A DNA stretch of 64,000 nt from Drosophila miranda. Taxonomy: Eukaryota > Arthropoda > Insecta > Diptera > Drosophilidae. Below the pieces are notes generated by a model. That model saw only the letters and a list, made by a program, of their open reading frames with translations, had not been told where the DNA came from and searched no databases. Positions 35,857 to 48,035 of the stretch are shown here, piece by piece. The position numbers and the translations under genes were made by a program. The number at the start of each line of letters is the position of its first letter. Positions within the stretch are counted from its first letter, which is position 1. The stretch covers positions 27,404,001 to 27,468,000 of the forward strand of contig NC_046675.1 of NCBI RefSeq assembly GCF_003369915.1. The letters are read 5' to 3'.

Positions 35857-36584
35857 TCAAACCATTGTTGTTTCTAGATAGCTGTCGGGGGACTCCGGCT
35901 CCTCCCCGACAACGATGTGGCTGAGACCTCTGGCTAGGTCGCTCTCATCGAACGCGTAGTCATCCAGGATGTCTTCCGACATCATGGACGCCGCGTCCGG
36001 CGCCGGGTTGTCCTCCTGACACGAGTCCCCCGTTTTCAGGATCTCCTGCAGCTCCGGGTCTGGCTCGACCTCCACTTGCCTGCCCTTGCGTGAGGTGGGT
36101 CTTCACCCCAGCTTGGCTTGCTGGGCTTGGCCTGGCTGACTAGCGGGATCCTCCGCTGAGCGTTTCCGCTTGTTGGGGGCCTCGGCTGCACCCTTTCCGG
36201 CTTTGGCTGGCGGGAAATGTGGCAGGATTGAGGAGACCCACAGCCTCTGCTCATTTCCTTTGGCTGACGACCTGTAGTCTTCGGTTCCGGAGTGCTGACC
36301 AGCCGCTATTTCGCTCTGCCTAGCAGCATCCCCGGTACCCGATTCGCCCTTGGAGACCCGACTTGGAAGGACCCGAATGGTTTTTCGGGCCCCCCCTCGC
36401 TGCGGCTGCTGCTTGAAGACGGTGGACCGACTGAGTCTCTTTTCCCCGTCTTCCTTGGACCTGGTTTCCCAGGCGTTGATGAAGAGGGATGGTCTTGTCC
36501 CTCCGGTACTTTAAAAGGAGTACCGAGCTCCTTTGCGGTGTTTTCGGTTTTAATATTTTGAGTAGTTGACATTGTAGCTACCAC
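35857..36584 (-). pseudogene. ORF1 remnant of the minus-strand LOA element
   Basis: Three short overlapping minus frames rich in Ser, Pro, Gly, Lys and acidic residues, starting MVATMSTTQNIKTENTAKEL at 36584. They have the low-complexity character of a LOA-type ORF1 N-terminus. No zinc knuckle is left, so the RNA-binding C-terminus has been deleted. Confidence 0.5.
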
Positions 36585-37194
36585 GAGTAGGCGGGAAGGG
36601 GTTGGTCACCCGAGGCATAGCCCGCTTGCCCCGGGAAGCCTAATTTAAAGTGGAGGTCGGCAGGTATCCAGAGTTCGCATATTAGCGACCGAGCCGACCA
36701 ACTCGGCCATGAATCTCTCGGCATATAACAGCGTCACCTTGGATTGGGGTAATTTCACTGAGAGTTTTTTTTTCTCTCCGCCCGACTACCATTCGCCAGC
36801 ATCATGGCAGAGACATGACCGTACCAGGACCTGTTTCCTGCCGGCCTCACGCGGAGAGTATAGTCGCACTTGCACCGGCGTGTACAATTACGGCGGGTGA
36901 CGGTTTGCTCGCAACCCTCTGTATCCTAGGGGTGTGGGACGCAGGCCACACCGGGTATTCCTAACCGGAGCGGATGCGCATCATTCCGAGTTTACAGTTG
37001 TGCAAGCCGACCCACCTTCCGTTTATCTCCCTGTAGTACCCGATGGCTGAAGGCCTGACTCACACACTTCTATCCCTACTTACTACCTTCCCACATTCCA
37101 ACCCTCACACTCACCTCACACTTTGCCGGACTCAGTGCGTTATTCGACGATTCAGCCTGGCTGGACAATCGGTAGAACAGAATGAAATAATTTA

Positions 37195-38360
37195 AGCAAA
37201 CAAAACACAAACGAGTATGGCACTTCCAATTGCCAACAGGGAGCAATCCCAAACAGGGAAAGGCAGCGGTCCAAAAGGTTCAGTTCAGAAGGTTCAGTGG
37301 GCATCGAGGTTGCTCCTTAACTTCAGCACGGATTTGCCAAAGAAAGTAGCCAAAGAAGCAGTGCTGGCAGGAGATTGCTAGAGAAAGAAGGCCGATTGGC
37401 ATCCCGAACAATGGCGCCAAGATTCCCGGAAACCAGGGGGAGTGGGTGGAAGCAGCAGAGGCCGACAGCTGCTTCGACCTAGTGATTACACAGCACGGAC
37501 CTACCAGTCTTCAAAAGACATGGGGTGGTATTAGGGCAGCATCAAGATAATAGTCTGCGAAAACGAACTATATAAAGAAGCGGAAGCGAAATCTGAAGAG
37601 TTCTGCGCTGGAGAAAAGCCCGTCGCTGCAGACTGGAGCGAAGTGCTTTGCGAACCAACATTTGGCGAGAGTTTGGGTGCCTGGTTCCATGCGGGAGCCG
37701 GAAGGATCCATCCTTAGACTGGCAGATGGTCAAAGTTTAGACGAAATAGGGCCCAACAAACCAGACGGTAGTCGTCCTCAATAAGGAGTCATCGGACCCG
37801 ATTGAGGCAGCGAAAGATGGTCTCAACTTCTGGTAAAGTTGGACGCAGCGGCCGAGGCGCCTTCATTCAACGTCGCCTCGGAGATTGAAGCAAACGACAC
37901 AGAGCTGGAGACGGCACTAAACGGTTACTCCTATGGCACGACGCTGACGATCTGTTAATCTGTAGAAGCATCTTCAGAGCTCTCAACCACTGTAATATTG
38001 GCGTCTGGGTCGTCTACGATATCATCGTGACACATCGCCTCGAGATGATTTTACAGATCAATCCACCACTGTAAAGCAGCTCTAACACTCTGGTAGAGTT
38101 CTGCGTATATGCGACGAAGGAGTATAAGCTAAACAAAGGTTAAGTCCGTATAGAAGAAGAAAGAAAGCTTGCAAGAAAGCACTTTAATATCTTTCTGCTG
38201 CATAAATTAACCGATGGTGACAACCTCAATGCAAATGACCTCATTCGCAAGCTAGCCAGAAACAGCGAGAGGTCGGTTACAGGCCTGTTAATAGGCTGCG
38301 ACGCCATCGCTCAGTACACCCAAGGGGGAGCTCGGATACAAATGTAAGGGGTGAGTCACT
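37195..38360 (+). pseudogene. Decayed plus-strand LOA-like coding sequence
   Basis: From ATGGCACTTCCAATTGCC at 37215 the plus strand reads, with many stops and shifts, as retroelement-like protein. Near 38290 a GLLIGCDAIAQYTQGG segment is recognisable as the endonuclease GCDANAHH box. It is older than the element at 38523 and was the DNA next to which that element inserted. Confidence 0.45.
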
Positions 38361-38511
38361 TTTCAGCTTTTCATTAATTTACTAGATTACCCTGAAGACG
38401 TTGTTGTGCCAAACAAAAAAAAATTCTTATTTAAATGTGGCTAATTTATACCAAACCGCCTTAGAGTTAATAAATAAGCAGATTTTTGATTACTTTTTTT
38501 TTGGTTATTTT

Positions 38512-38522
38512 TTCTTTTCAGT
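38512..38522. repeat. Target-site duplication, 5' copy (LOA element)
   Basis: TTCTTTTCAGT, identical to 42213-42223. Confidence 0.85.
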
Positions 38523-41500
38523 GAGTGTGCTGCAGCTAAACTTGCATAAAAGCAAGGTAGCGTCGGCGGAGTTCCTCATCGCCATGGAGCAAGGGCTCGC
38601 CGACATAGCTCTAGTCCAGGAGCCCTGGATTGCGACAGGCAATTCAGTGGCCGGACTAAAGTCCTCAAATCACAACCTGTTCTACGCAACATCGGTAAGC
38701 AGGAACAGAACCGTCGTACTCGTACGAAAGGGAATCCATGCTTACCTTATGTCTCATTACAGCACGGATGACCTGACGGTTGTGATGCTGGAAAGCGAGG
38801 AAAAGCGCCTTCTGGTGGCTTCCTGCTACATGGCTCACGACAGACCCGCACCACCCGACGAACTCAGGAGCCTGGTGACAGAAGCCGGCACCAAAAACTA
38901 TCAACTCGTCATCGGGACGGATGCCAATGCCCACCACAATGTGTGGAGAAGCACCGACATCAATGATAGAGGTGAGTCACTCTTAGACTTTATACTTTAT
39001 ACTAATCTATATATAGCAAACGTCGGGGAGGAGCACACCTTCGTGGGTCCGACTTCATCCAACGTGCTAGACCTAACACTAGCAACGGGAAACAGTACTA
39101 CGGTATCTAGCTGGAGGGTCCTTGAAAGACCCTCCTTCTCAGATCACAAGTACATTCAGTTTAAGTGCGACTTCAAACATTCTTCGAAGGTAATAGTCTA
39201 TAGAAACCCCCGGAATACAAACTGGGAAAAGTTTAAAAAGACAGTTACTTCGAAGCTCGCGAGTCCGGGCACAGTGAAATCCGCGGAGGACATAGAGAAG
39301 TCTCTAGAGACCCTATCCAACGCGTTGCTGGACGCCTACCACACATCGTGCAAACCCTCGAGGACGAAGAAGAGGTCCAAGCCACTCTGGTGGAGCCGGG
39401 ATCTCTCCCTTCAAAGGGACAACCTCAAGGAATTCTTTAAGATCGCCAAACAAGCGAACGAAGGGATAGTCTATAAGGAATACAGACTCCTACTCAGGAG
39501 CTACAAGAAGGAAATACGTAAAGCACAACGGAACTCGTGGAGGACCTTCTGCTCCAACATCGAGAAAGTACCAGAAACCGCACGGCTACGGAAGCTGCTC
39601 TCTAAGCAGCCTACCATACAAAGCCAATTAAAGCTAGATGACGGACAGTGGACAGAGGGCAGTGACGAAGCCCTAACAGTACTAATGGAGGAACATTTCC
39701 CTGGTTGCACCGAGGTCGCTGATGCCAAAGAGCACCAGTACCTAGCAACCGAGGAACAACACCCCCCAACAGATCTGTTAACCACCAAGCGAATCCACTG
39801 GGCAATCGACTCCTTTGCGGGCACAAAAGCACCAGGACTTGACGGGATATTCCCAGCCATGATGCAGGTGACCAAAGAGGCGATTACCCCATGGCTCTCC
39901 GCAATATTCACAGCTTGTATAAGTACTGGCTTTATCCCTATCCAATGGAGAACCTCGAGAGTTGTCTTCCTCCCAAAGGCAGGAAAGTGCAGCCATGCGA
40001 GCCCCAAGGACTATAGACCGATAAGCCTTACCTCCTTTATATTAAAAACGCTAGAAAAGCTGCTGGACTTACACATCAGGAATGAGGTAGGGGGACTGAT
40101 GTCAACCAACCAGCATGCCTATACTAAAGGGAAATCGGTGGAGACCGCACTACATTCGGTAGTAGCTACCATTGAGAAAGCCCTTCACAATAAAAAGTAT
40201 GCACTGGGAGTATTCGTGGACATCTCCGGAGCATTCAACAACGTGGCTACGGAAGCAATAACAAATTGCCTGGTAGCAACTAATACACACCCAGCAATCA
40301 ACCTGTGGATAAGGAACCTCCTAGGTTGCAGACGGGTGCAATCAGAGTGGGGCACCGCTTCCATGGTGAAAGAGGCACACAGAGGCACACCCCAGGGTGG
40401 AGTCCTGTCGCCCCTCCTGTGGAATCTGGTGGTCGACGACCTCATCAAGAGATACGAAAGGAAGGCCCCAATAATAACAGCTTATGCGGACGACATAAGC
40501 ATACTTATTACGGGTGTTTGCCCATCGACCCTCAGCTCACTAATGCAACGAACACTCAGGGAGATACGCGAGTGGGCGGAAGAAGTAGGACTCAGTATCA
40601 ACGCGGACAAGACGGACCTCATCCTCTTTACCAAGAGGTACAAGGTACCGATATGGACCCCCCGAAGATCAATCAAACTAGGCTAACCCCAAAAACACAA
40701 GTCAAATACCTGGGCACAGTACTGGATAGTAAACTGGCATGGAAACCCAATGTATTGAAAAGGGTGAAGAAGGCCACCATTGCGCTTTATGCATCCAAGA
40801 AGATGCTCAGCAGCACATGGGGCCTATCTCCGGCTCTGATGCATTGGATTTACATCTCGGTGGTGCGACCAACTCTGCTGTATGGAGTCTTAGTGTGGTG
40901 GCAAGCTACTGGAAAGAAAACGTATCATAAGCTTATTGAAAGGACTCAGCGACAGGCTTTGCTCTGTATTACAGGGGCGCTGAGGTCAACCCTAACAAAA
41001 GCACTCGAAACCCTACTTGGAATCGAACCCCTAGACATCCACGCCCGTCTGACTGCAGGAAAGGCAGCACAACGCCTCATCGCTTCAGGAAATATGTCGC
41101 CACAAGAATACGGGCATAGTTCAATTGGAAGGGAAATGAACAGATCAACTGATTACATGACCCCCCAAACATGCCTCGACGTAAAAACAACTGCATCCTT
41201 GGGACCTGAAGACTGGAAAATCGGAAGAGACCAAACGGAGCACCTCAATATATATACGGACGGCTCCAAGATGGACGGAGGAGTAGGAGCGGGCCTATAC
41301 TGTACAGACCCTGAGATAAGGCTGTCATATAAGCTACCGGACCATTGTAGCATATTCCAGGCAGAGGTTTTTGCCATCAGGAAAGCAGCAGAGGTCGCTC
41401 TTCTCACTGAAAGAGCACACGATGCGGTCAACCTATTCGTCGACAGCCAAGCGGCGATAAGATCCATGCAGTCGTCCGCAGTCAGTTCCAGAAATGTCTT

Positions 41501-42098
41501 GGCGAGCAGGGAGGCACTAGATACCCTAAGCACGACAAAGTCAGTGCGGATCTACTGGATTCCCAGCCACCAGGGCATCGAAGGGAACGAGACGGCGGAC
41601 GTACTAGCTAAGGAAGGCGTCGGGCTGGCGAATACGAGAACCGAGATCGTGCCTGTCTCCCTCAGAACGCTGCAAAGCGATCTAGAAAAGCAGGCCAGAT
41701 CACAAACCGAATGTAGGTGGAGGAGTACCACCGCCTGCAGAACCTCGAAAATCATGTGCAAGGAACGCAATGACAAACTCAGCCACTACCTGCTGCACCT
41801 ACCACGGAAGGACTGCAGATTATTAGTGGGAATATTAACGGGACACTGCCTGGCTGCGGCGCATGCGACAAAGCTAGGAATCACAAACAGAGACAGTTGT
41901 AGGAAATGTGACGAACCTGGGGCAACCGAAACCCTAGAACATCTCATCTGCAACTGTCCTGCTCTCTTAAGGGCAAGGAGGAGATACCTGGGCGCCCCAG
42001 TGCTGGCATCACTGGAAGATGCCTCCAAGAGGACGCCACAGCAACTACTGGCCTATGCGAAAAATACCTCGATCCTCGAGGACTTCAAAACCCACTAA
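38523..42098 (+). pseudogene. ORF2 of the young LOA element, single-base frameshift
   Basis: Endonuclease begins with [17 protein letters not shown] and shows VQEPW, GTDANAHH and SFSDHKY. RT shows KAPGLDGIFPAM, DYRPISLTSF, GTPQGGVLSPLLWN and the catalytic TAYADDISIL. RNase H follows with IYTDGSKMDGGVGAGLYC, FQAEVFAI, VDSQAAIRSM and GIEGNETADVLAKEG. A CCHC motif near the end reads CRKCDEPG-H-C. The frame shifts once, in a run of six C at about 40657-40662, where one C appears to be missing. Apart from this and the lost start codon, the 1190-codon frame is open. In the family the protein nicks DNA, copies RNA and removes the RNA strand. Confidence 0.87.
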
Positions 42099-42192
42099 AC
42101 ACTGCCGCGACGGTTCATACCTCCCCCCCCCTATCCGGACAACTAAGGGCCATACTGGCCTATGTGGGGCCCCCTCTGAGGGCCGTCCGGGT

Positions 42193-42212
42193 CAACCTAA
42201 CCTAACCTAACC
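42193..42212 (+). repeat. (CCTAA)n tail of the LOA element
   Basis: About four CCTAA units form the extreme 3' end of the element, just before the target duplication. The same motif ends the copies at 32493-32510 (inverse strand) and 51769-51780. Confidence 0.85.
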
Positions 42213-42223
42213 TTCTTTTCAGT
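42213..42223. repeat. Target-site duplication, 3' copy (LOA element)
   Basis: TTCTTTTCAGT immediately after the (CCTAA)n tail, identical to 38512-38522. Confidence 0.85.
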
Positions 42224-42375
42224 CAAGCACCTTGTGATACACAACATTTGTTTTTTTATCAGGCGCAAAAACAAACAACGCAGATCGTCTTTCGACTTGT
42301 GAACATGTCGCATATTATTGGCCATGCCCTACATTTATAATGAAAAAGGGACAGGAGGTTATGGTCCTCAAAATC

Positions 42376-42500
42376 CATTTGACAGATGTAAAACTCCGTC
42401 CACCATCCGTCAAAAACAGCTGATGCCAATAACAAGTACATTAAATTTGGGCGGAAGATTTACTAATTTTTTTTTCATAATGAATGATGAAGATAGGTCT
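42376..42500 (+). repeat. Partial copy of the 0.9-1.0-kb TIR transposon
   Basis: TCCACCATCCGTCAAAAACAGCTGATGCCAATAACAAGTACATTAAATTTG continues as in 47140-47230. Only about 125 bp remain. Confidence 0.75.
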
Positions 42501-42977
42501 AGGAAAAGATCTTGATAGCCACCATAATATTGTGATGCTGTATTTTACAACAAAATTAGAAGCTTGCAATAAATTGAATTCTAAAGAAATATAGTCTGTC
42601 GTTGACCCGCCAAATATATAGCAAATTACAGCCACACAAAGATTTCGGTTTTTTTTAATTTAGAAAAACTCGAACTCTTCTAATATTTCATGGCACCCCC
42701 GGGTGGACTGTAAATTGATTATAGGTAACAACAAACTGACACAAAGAAATGGCAGTACATATATGCAAATATAATCGTTGCGCGCTTGTGTGACTTGCCA
42801 AGTGACGCGCTACCCTACATTTTAAGATTATATTGTTTTCGAACTTACTTGCGACCTCTCTTTCTATTGGTACCTCGTGCCTCGACATTAAATATTACAA
42901 TTCGTTTTCGAATATCATTCTCATAAATAAATAATTATAATTATAGTGGTTTGTTGCTTAAATTCTACATAAGTATT

Positions 42978-43460
42978 ATGGCAGAAAACAGTAGATCCAT
43001 TCTTGAAAACTTAAAGATTAAGCTCAAAAGTTGAGTAAAAAGCATTCGACGCTTAGAGGATCGATTAGACTAAGGTTCGATTCCTTTGCAATTAAATTGA
43101 AAAGGTGAAATATTTGCGAGACCAAATCGAGGAGATAACAGGTGATGGAAGAGCTGACGATTGTAACCAAGGGAAAGATAATGTCGCCTAGCGCCGCCTT
43201 TGATGCAGCAAGCGAGACAAAGCCGGTGTCTTCTTCAGCCCCAACTCGTGCTAGACTTCCGAAATTGTCATTACTCAAATTTAGTGTTAAACATTCGACA
43301 TTACAAAAATTCACTAGTCTTTTTGAGAAACTAGTCCATGGCGAAAATAGCATACCGGTGATCGAAAAATTTAATCATTTGATTTCGTGCCTCTCTGATG
43401 AAGCATAAGGAACAGTAAAGGCGTTCCAAGTCACCGAGGCAAATTATGAAAATTCATGGC
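42978..43460 (+). pseudogene. BEL/Pao gag remnant
   Basis: Starts MAENSRSILENLKIKLKS then a stop. SIRRLEDRLD, LRDQIEEITGDGRADD, LPKLSLLKFS and HLISCLSDEA follow with frame changes and stops. These are conserved BEL/Pao Gag segments in the right order. Confidence 0.7.
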
Positions 43461-44146
43461 TGGCCTAAAACGAGTATATGACAACGAGTTGTTGATTTTC
43501 ACGAATAAGATCTCTACATTGATCAATCTGCCGAGAATATCGCAGCAAAAAATCTAATCGATACTGTTTCGTCGATTTACTGATCATTACTGTCGATCGA
43601 AGATGATACAGAAATTTGTTTTTATGAGAAGTTGCCGCTTTGGTCCGACTTTGAGAAATTCTTGAATCGCCGATACCAGCATATATCTGCTGAAAAATCG
43701 ACAAAGCCAAGGCAAGACAAAGTCATGCCAAGCAAGCAACATAATCGCAGTTCGTTTGCTTATTCTTCCACTTCCACCAACAGTAGAACTCAGCACTTGA
43801 AACTATTGCAACTATTGAGTTCTCCTTTGACTTTTGGATCCTGAAATCAATTTCAGGTTATCACCCTGACCAGTCAGTGAATGTGACTGACTGGCGAATC
43901 CCAGAGATCCTACCACTGGTAGACCCTTATTTCTAAAAGCCACAAAGAATAGATATACTGATTGGAGCAGAATCGTTTCTTGAATTATTAGCTGTTGGTC
44001 AATAGAGCAAGGGCCTGACATTCCAACTCTTCCGAAAACACTTCTTGGCTGGGTTGTGTCGAGAAAATATGTTTCTAAGAGCTGTTTCCAAATAGTTTGA
44101 GTTGCAGTGAAGAGTTCTTAGTATCTATCGATCGGAAATTGAAAAA

Positions 44147-44700
44147 GTGTTGGTCACTGGAAGAAAAGCCATCTACCAAAAAAAACCTGAACCCTTGAGA
44201 TTATACAAGCTTAACACTGTATCCTATGGAACTGGCCCAGCCCCATTTTTGGCTATCCGGCGTTTGAAAAGGTTGAGTAAGTCTGAGAAGCTCTCATTCC
44301 CTAAAACTAATAAGGTTATTGGGTCCGAATTTTACGTCGATGTTGGTGCTGCATGCGTAAAAGAGCTAAGGGCAATTAAGTCCGAAGTGTTTCAGGTTCT
44401 TCAGAACGCAGGGTTTGAGTTGATTAAGTGGTTTTCAAACTCACCCAAGATCACCGCATCTGAGAGCACAGCCAAACCCAAAACAATCTCGGATTCAAAG
44501 TCGACAGGGGCGTTAGGAATCTCACGGTTACCTACTGACGATGCCTTTAAGTTCAAAATTGACAATTCAGTTAGCCTCCGAACGACAAAACGGAACATAC
44601 TATCGGTGACATCTAAGTTGTTTGACCCCCTTGCTTTGCTAAGTCCTATTGTCATAGAAGGCAAGATCCTACTGTAGGAACTTTGGCTTAAGAAACTAGA
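44147..44700 (+). pseudogene. BEL/Pao RT-connection remnant
   Basis: The frame contains YGTGPAPFLAIRRL, LRAIKSEVFQVLQNAGFELIKW and LRTTKRNILSVTSKLFDPLALLSPI, the latter a hallmark of BEL/Pao pol after the RT palm. A stop follows at 44675. Confidence 0.75.
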
Positions 44701-44725
44701 TTGGGATGAGTCGATTTCGCTGCAT

Positions 44726-45355
44726 TTGGAAACAGCAAGTTTTTTATTGGCTTTCAAAGGCTCGTCGGGCGCCGACGATATCCCAAAGTCGTCCATTGCG
44801 ACAACGGGACGAACTTCGTCTGGGCGAGCCGCGAGTTCGCGTCAAGCAGTGGATGCGAATTTGCATTCATACCGCCGTGAGCTCCTCACATGGGAGTACT
44901 ATGGGTGACAGGTGTAATAACTGCCAAGAACCTGCGGGCGGTAGGCAGCGCGCTCCTAACCGCCGAAGAACTCGCCATAGTCCTCTTCGGCTTCGAGGCA
45001 ATAAGGAACTCGAGGCCGCTGGGAGCCATCAGCCAAGATCCAAGCGACGGCGAGGCCCTAACACCCGGGCACCTGCTGACAGGCCGCTTATCGCCCCCCA
45101 AGGCACACTCCGGACCAGGAGAGTCTCAATTGCTTGCGGCGATGGCGACTTGTCTCGTCAGTCAGGCAAGCGTTGTGGCAGAGATGGTCCCGCGAATATG
45201 TCCTTGGGCTGCAAATTCGGGGCAAATGGCACCAGTGGCAACCGAATCTAGAGGAAGGAGAGGACGGTATGGTCAGGGTCGTCGGAATCAGGACTAGCTT
45301 AGGAACGGTTTTTCGGCGGGCCATACACAAGTTGGCGCCGCTACCAATATGTTGA
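44726..45355 (+). pseudogene. BEL/Pao integrase C-terminal remnant
   Basis: Read in three frames: DNGTNFV-like codons near 44800, LLTAEELAIVL and NSRPLGAISQDPSDGEAL then LTPGHLLTGR (44890-45110), then WSREYVLGLQIRGKWHQW (45134-45355). This is the end of BEL/Pao integrase. Confidence 0.75.
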
Positions 45356-45930
45356 AGCCGTGCAGGCAGCAAATCTTCATATTTGAAATTGTTAATCTTA
45401 ATCGTAATTATGAAGTCTACTGTAAGTTAGGCTAGGGCAATGCGGGAGCGCATTTTCCGTCGATGAAATTGAGAAGACCGAGTGCACCTGATGATTTTCG
45501 TCCCGACAAATAAAAACAAATTACAACCACCCAAAGCTTTCGGTTTTTTTTTAAATTAGAAAAACAATTCTGATTTTTTTAAATTGTATGTACATACATA
45601 TATTTTTGTTGTTTATATATATTTTTTTCAGTCATAAAAAAAAAACAAATACACGCCGGGTGAAGTGGAGTGGGGATATGGAAAATTTTGTAAAAACATA
45701 TGACATGAAAACATTGCGGATTGGAGAGGGGCCTGGAATAAATCAGTTGATGTCGACCAGCACAGAACCAGCTGCAGCTTCAGTATTTGTTTTACAGACC
45801 TGCTGTAATGTTAAGGTATTCTAAAGAGTAACGTTATATACAGCTTATATGTATAATACAATCGCCAATTTATTCATTTCAACATGTGAATATCACAATT
45901 CAGACAAAAACTTTGGTATTGTTTTTTATA

Positions 45931-47967
45931 GGCTATTCACACTGACGACCGTCCACCATCAACCATCCATTTCGGGGATGGTCCGTAAGGTTTTGCCGTT
46001 CTGAAAATTTCCCAGTTAGTCCACCATCCATTTTGGATGTTCATAGCCGCACGTTTCTATGCGATGGTTAGCCGATGGTTTTCAAATGCAACTCTGAATG
46101 ATTGTCACTCACAACGAAAAAATGGTGACAAAATAAACAAAAAACAACAACAATCATGCCTAATGGCTCGGATGCATTCAAGGCTGGCGATGAGATTGAA
46201 TGCGGCATGGCCGAGTCTGCCAGGCTGAAGTTGCTAGTGTGTGGGGAATAAATGGCAGACGACTGCCAACATAGAACAAATATTTGTATGCTCTGTAATT
46301 GCCTTGTTATGCATAATTTATTCTTTAATAATGCATTTTTTTCGAACATTATCGAGTTGAATCTGGACGGATCATGTAGTTCCAGCACCTTTTCTGGCAA
46401 CAAAGGCCCCGCCAAAGCGAACCAAAAAGGTCGACACTTCTTGGATGACAGAGATCGCCAGAGAGCGATTCGAAGAGCTGAAGGACCTTCACAGGAAGAA
46501 GAAAGAACATGATATGAGGCAGGAAAAGATAGCCTCATCCACACGCAAAAAAAATTCCAGAATGATTTATTGGAAGTGCTGAGATATATAAATAAATAAG
46601 TTTATAATATGCATTATGGTCTAAACAATATTTTGCGATTGCAGATCGTATCTGTTCTGCTGACTGATTAAAATCACCAGAACTTTTGCTGCTATCGGGC
46701 TGTTCGCATATTTTGCTGTTGAAACACGGCCGAAATAATTGCTACATCTTTATTATCCATTATAAGAACCAAAAATTAATAAATCTTCCGCGCAAATTTA
46801 ATGCATTTGTTATTGGCATCACCTGTTTTTGACGGATGGTGGATGGTGCCCGTGTGAATCGGAGTTTCACATCTGTCAAAAATCCCACCATTCCCCCGGG
46901 ATGGACTCTGTGTGCAGAGCTTATTAGCTGGATGGTAGATGGTGGATGGTGCCAGTGGGAACAATTGGTCTTACATCTATGAAAAAATTCCCTTGTTCCC
47001 GGGATGTGCTGGGTCTAAAAGTCCTTATAATATATATTTTGGTATAATGATTTAATAGACTCTGCACACTGAGCCCATCCCGGGGGAATGATGAGATTTT
47101 TTGACAGATGTGTATCTCCGATTCAAACTGGCACCGTCCACCATCCGTCTAAAACAGCTGATGCCAATAACAAGTACATTAAATTTGCGCGGAAGATTTA
47201 TTAATTTTTGGTTCTTATAATGGATAATAAAGATGTAGCAATTATTTCAGCTGTGGTTCAACAGCGAAATATGTGAACATATGACTTTAATCAGTCAGCA
47301 GAACAAATACGATCTGCAATCGCAAAATATTGTGTGGAGCGTAATGCAAATTAGAAACTTATTTATTTTCATTTTTTCAGCACTTCCAATAAATCATTCT
47401 GAAATTTCCTTCGCGTGTTGATGAGGTCCTCGACCATCTTTTCCTTCTTTATATCATGTTCTTCATTCTTCCTGTAATGGTCTTCTGCTGTTCGAGCTGC
47501 TCTCTGGCAATCTCTGTCATCCAAGAAGTGTTGCCTTTTTTGGTTCGCTTTGGCGTGGGCCCATTGTTGCCAGAAAAGATGCTGGGGCTACATGATCTGT
47601 CCAGATCCACCTCGATAATGTCCGAAAAAAACTCATCAACATCTGCAATGACCAGCTTTTATTGATTTATTGTTAAAAAAATATATTTCATTTAACTTAC
47701 TGTGGTTGTCCAATGTGCTCTGCTCCATGTTGTCAATCCGGTAGCATTCCAGGAACGAGTTCAGTTTTTCGTAGTGCTGCCAGCTATATGGAGCCCCCCC
47801 GCTCGGTCCAATTTTATTCGTGTTCGACGCAAATCTTCTATTTTTTCCTGCCAAATGTCTATTAGCGGTTTAGGAACATCCAAAATGTATGGGGAGGTTT
47901 GCGGAAAGGCAAATTATTACAGACCATCCCCGAAATGGATGGTGGATGGTCGTCAGTGTGAATAGTC
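45931..47967. mobile_element. Composite of two inverted TIR transposons (PIF/Harbinger-like?)
   Basis: Copy 1 at 45931-46920 and copy 2 at 47058-47967 are homologous and in opposite orientation, with a 137-bp spacer. Outer ends GGCTATTCACACTGACGACC and its near-exact reverse complement at 47948-47967 face outward. Inner ends (GGACTCTGTGTGCAGAGC and GACTCTGCACACTGAGCCC) are the other TIR of each copy. TATA flanks the whole unit at 45927-45930 and 47968-47971, whereas inner flanks do not match, so the pair may have moved as one unit. Neither copy has a DDE transposase. Superfamily is uncertain; the encoded MADF/Myb-like protein suggests PIF/Harbinger. Confidence 0.7.
47058..47967 (-). pseudogene. 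Transposon copy 2 with MADF/Myb-like reading frames
   Basis: On the minus strand a frame at 47854-47636 includes RTRIKLDRAGG-like codons and APYSWQHYEKLNSFLECYR, the spacing seen in MADF or Myb/SANT-like proteins that accompany PIF/Harbinger transposases. A second segment (47640-47410) encodes a Lys/Arg-rich stretch, probably the C-terminal exon. Copy 1 has the matching second segment on the plus strand (46330-46510). The frames are interrupted, so these are remnants or multi-exon genes I cannot fully resolve. Confidence 0.5.
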
Positions 47968-48035
47968 TATAAAGACCTAAAATATTCGTTGGTAAATTCG
48001 TTGTATCAATTCTATTGTTTCAAGCCAATGCCAAC

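Larger units (their letters stand above)
32493..36990 (-). mobile_element. LOA-clade non-LTR retrotransposon, minus strand, degenerate
   Basis: On the minus strand: an ORF1 remnant (36584-35857), ORF2 with endonuclease, RT and RNase H (35546-32636), a 3' UTR and a terminal (CCTAA)n tail (plus-strand TTAGG repeats at 32493-32510). An RNase H domain after RT, within one ORF2, places it in the I/LOA group. A close relative is at 60215-61935 and a more distant one at 38523-42212. The 5' boundary is approximate. Confidence 0.8.
38523..42212 (+). mobile_element. LOA-clade non-LTR retrotransposon, 5'-truncated, young
   Basis: An 11-bp direct repeat, TTCTTTTCAGT, at 38512-38522 and 42213-42223 brackets the unit. 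The left border is the first codons of ORF2, so ORF1 is absent by 5' truncation. The right border is a CAACCTAACCTAACCTAACC tail. The perfect target duplication and nearly open ORF2 suggest a recent insertion. Confidence 0.87.
42604..45565 (+). mobile_element. BEL/Pao LTR retrotransposon remnant
   Basis: Gag, RT-tail and integrase pieces of BEL/Pao type follow each other on the plus strand from 42978 to 45355. About 66-bp direct repeats (42604-42669 and 45500-45565, sharing CAAATTACARCCACMCAAAG and TTTCGGTTTTTTT) flank the body and may be LTR ends. Protease, most of RT and RNase H are deleted. Confidence 0.7.
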
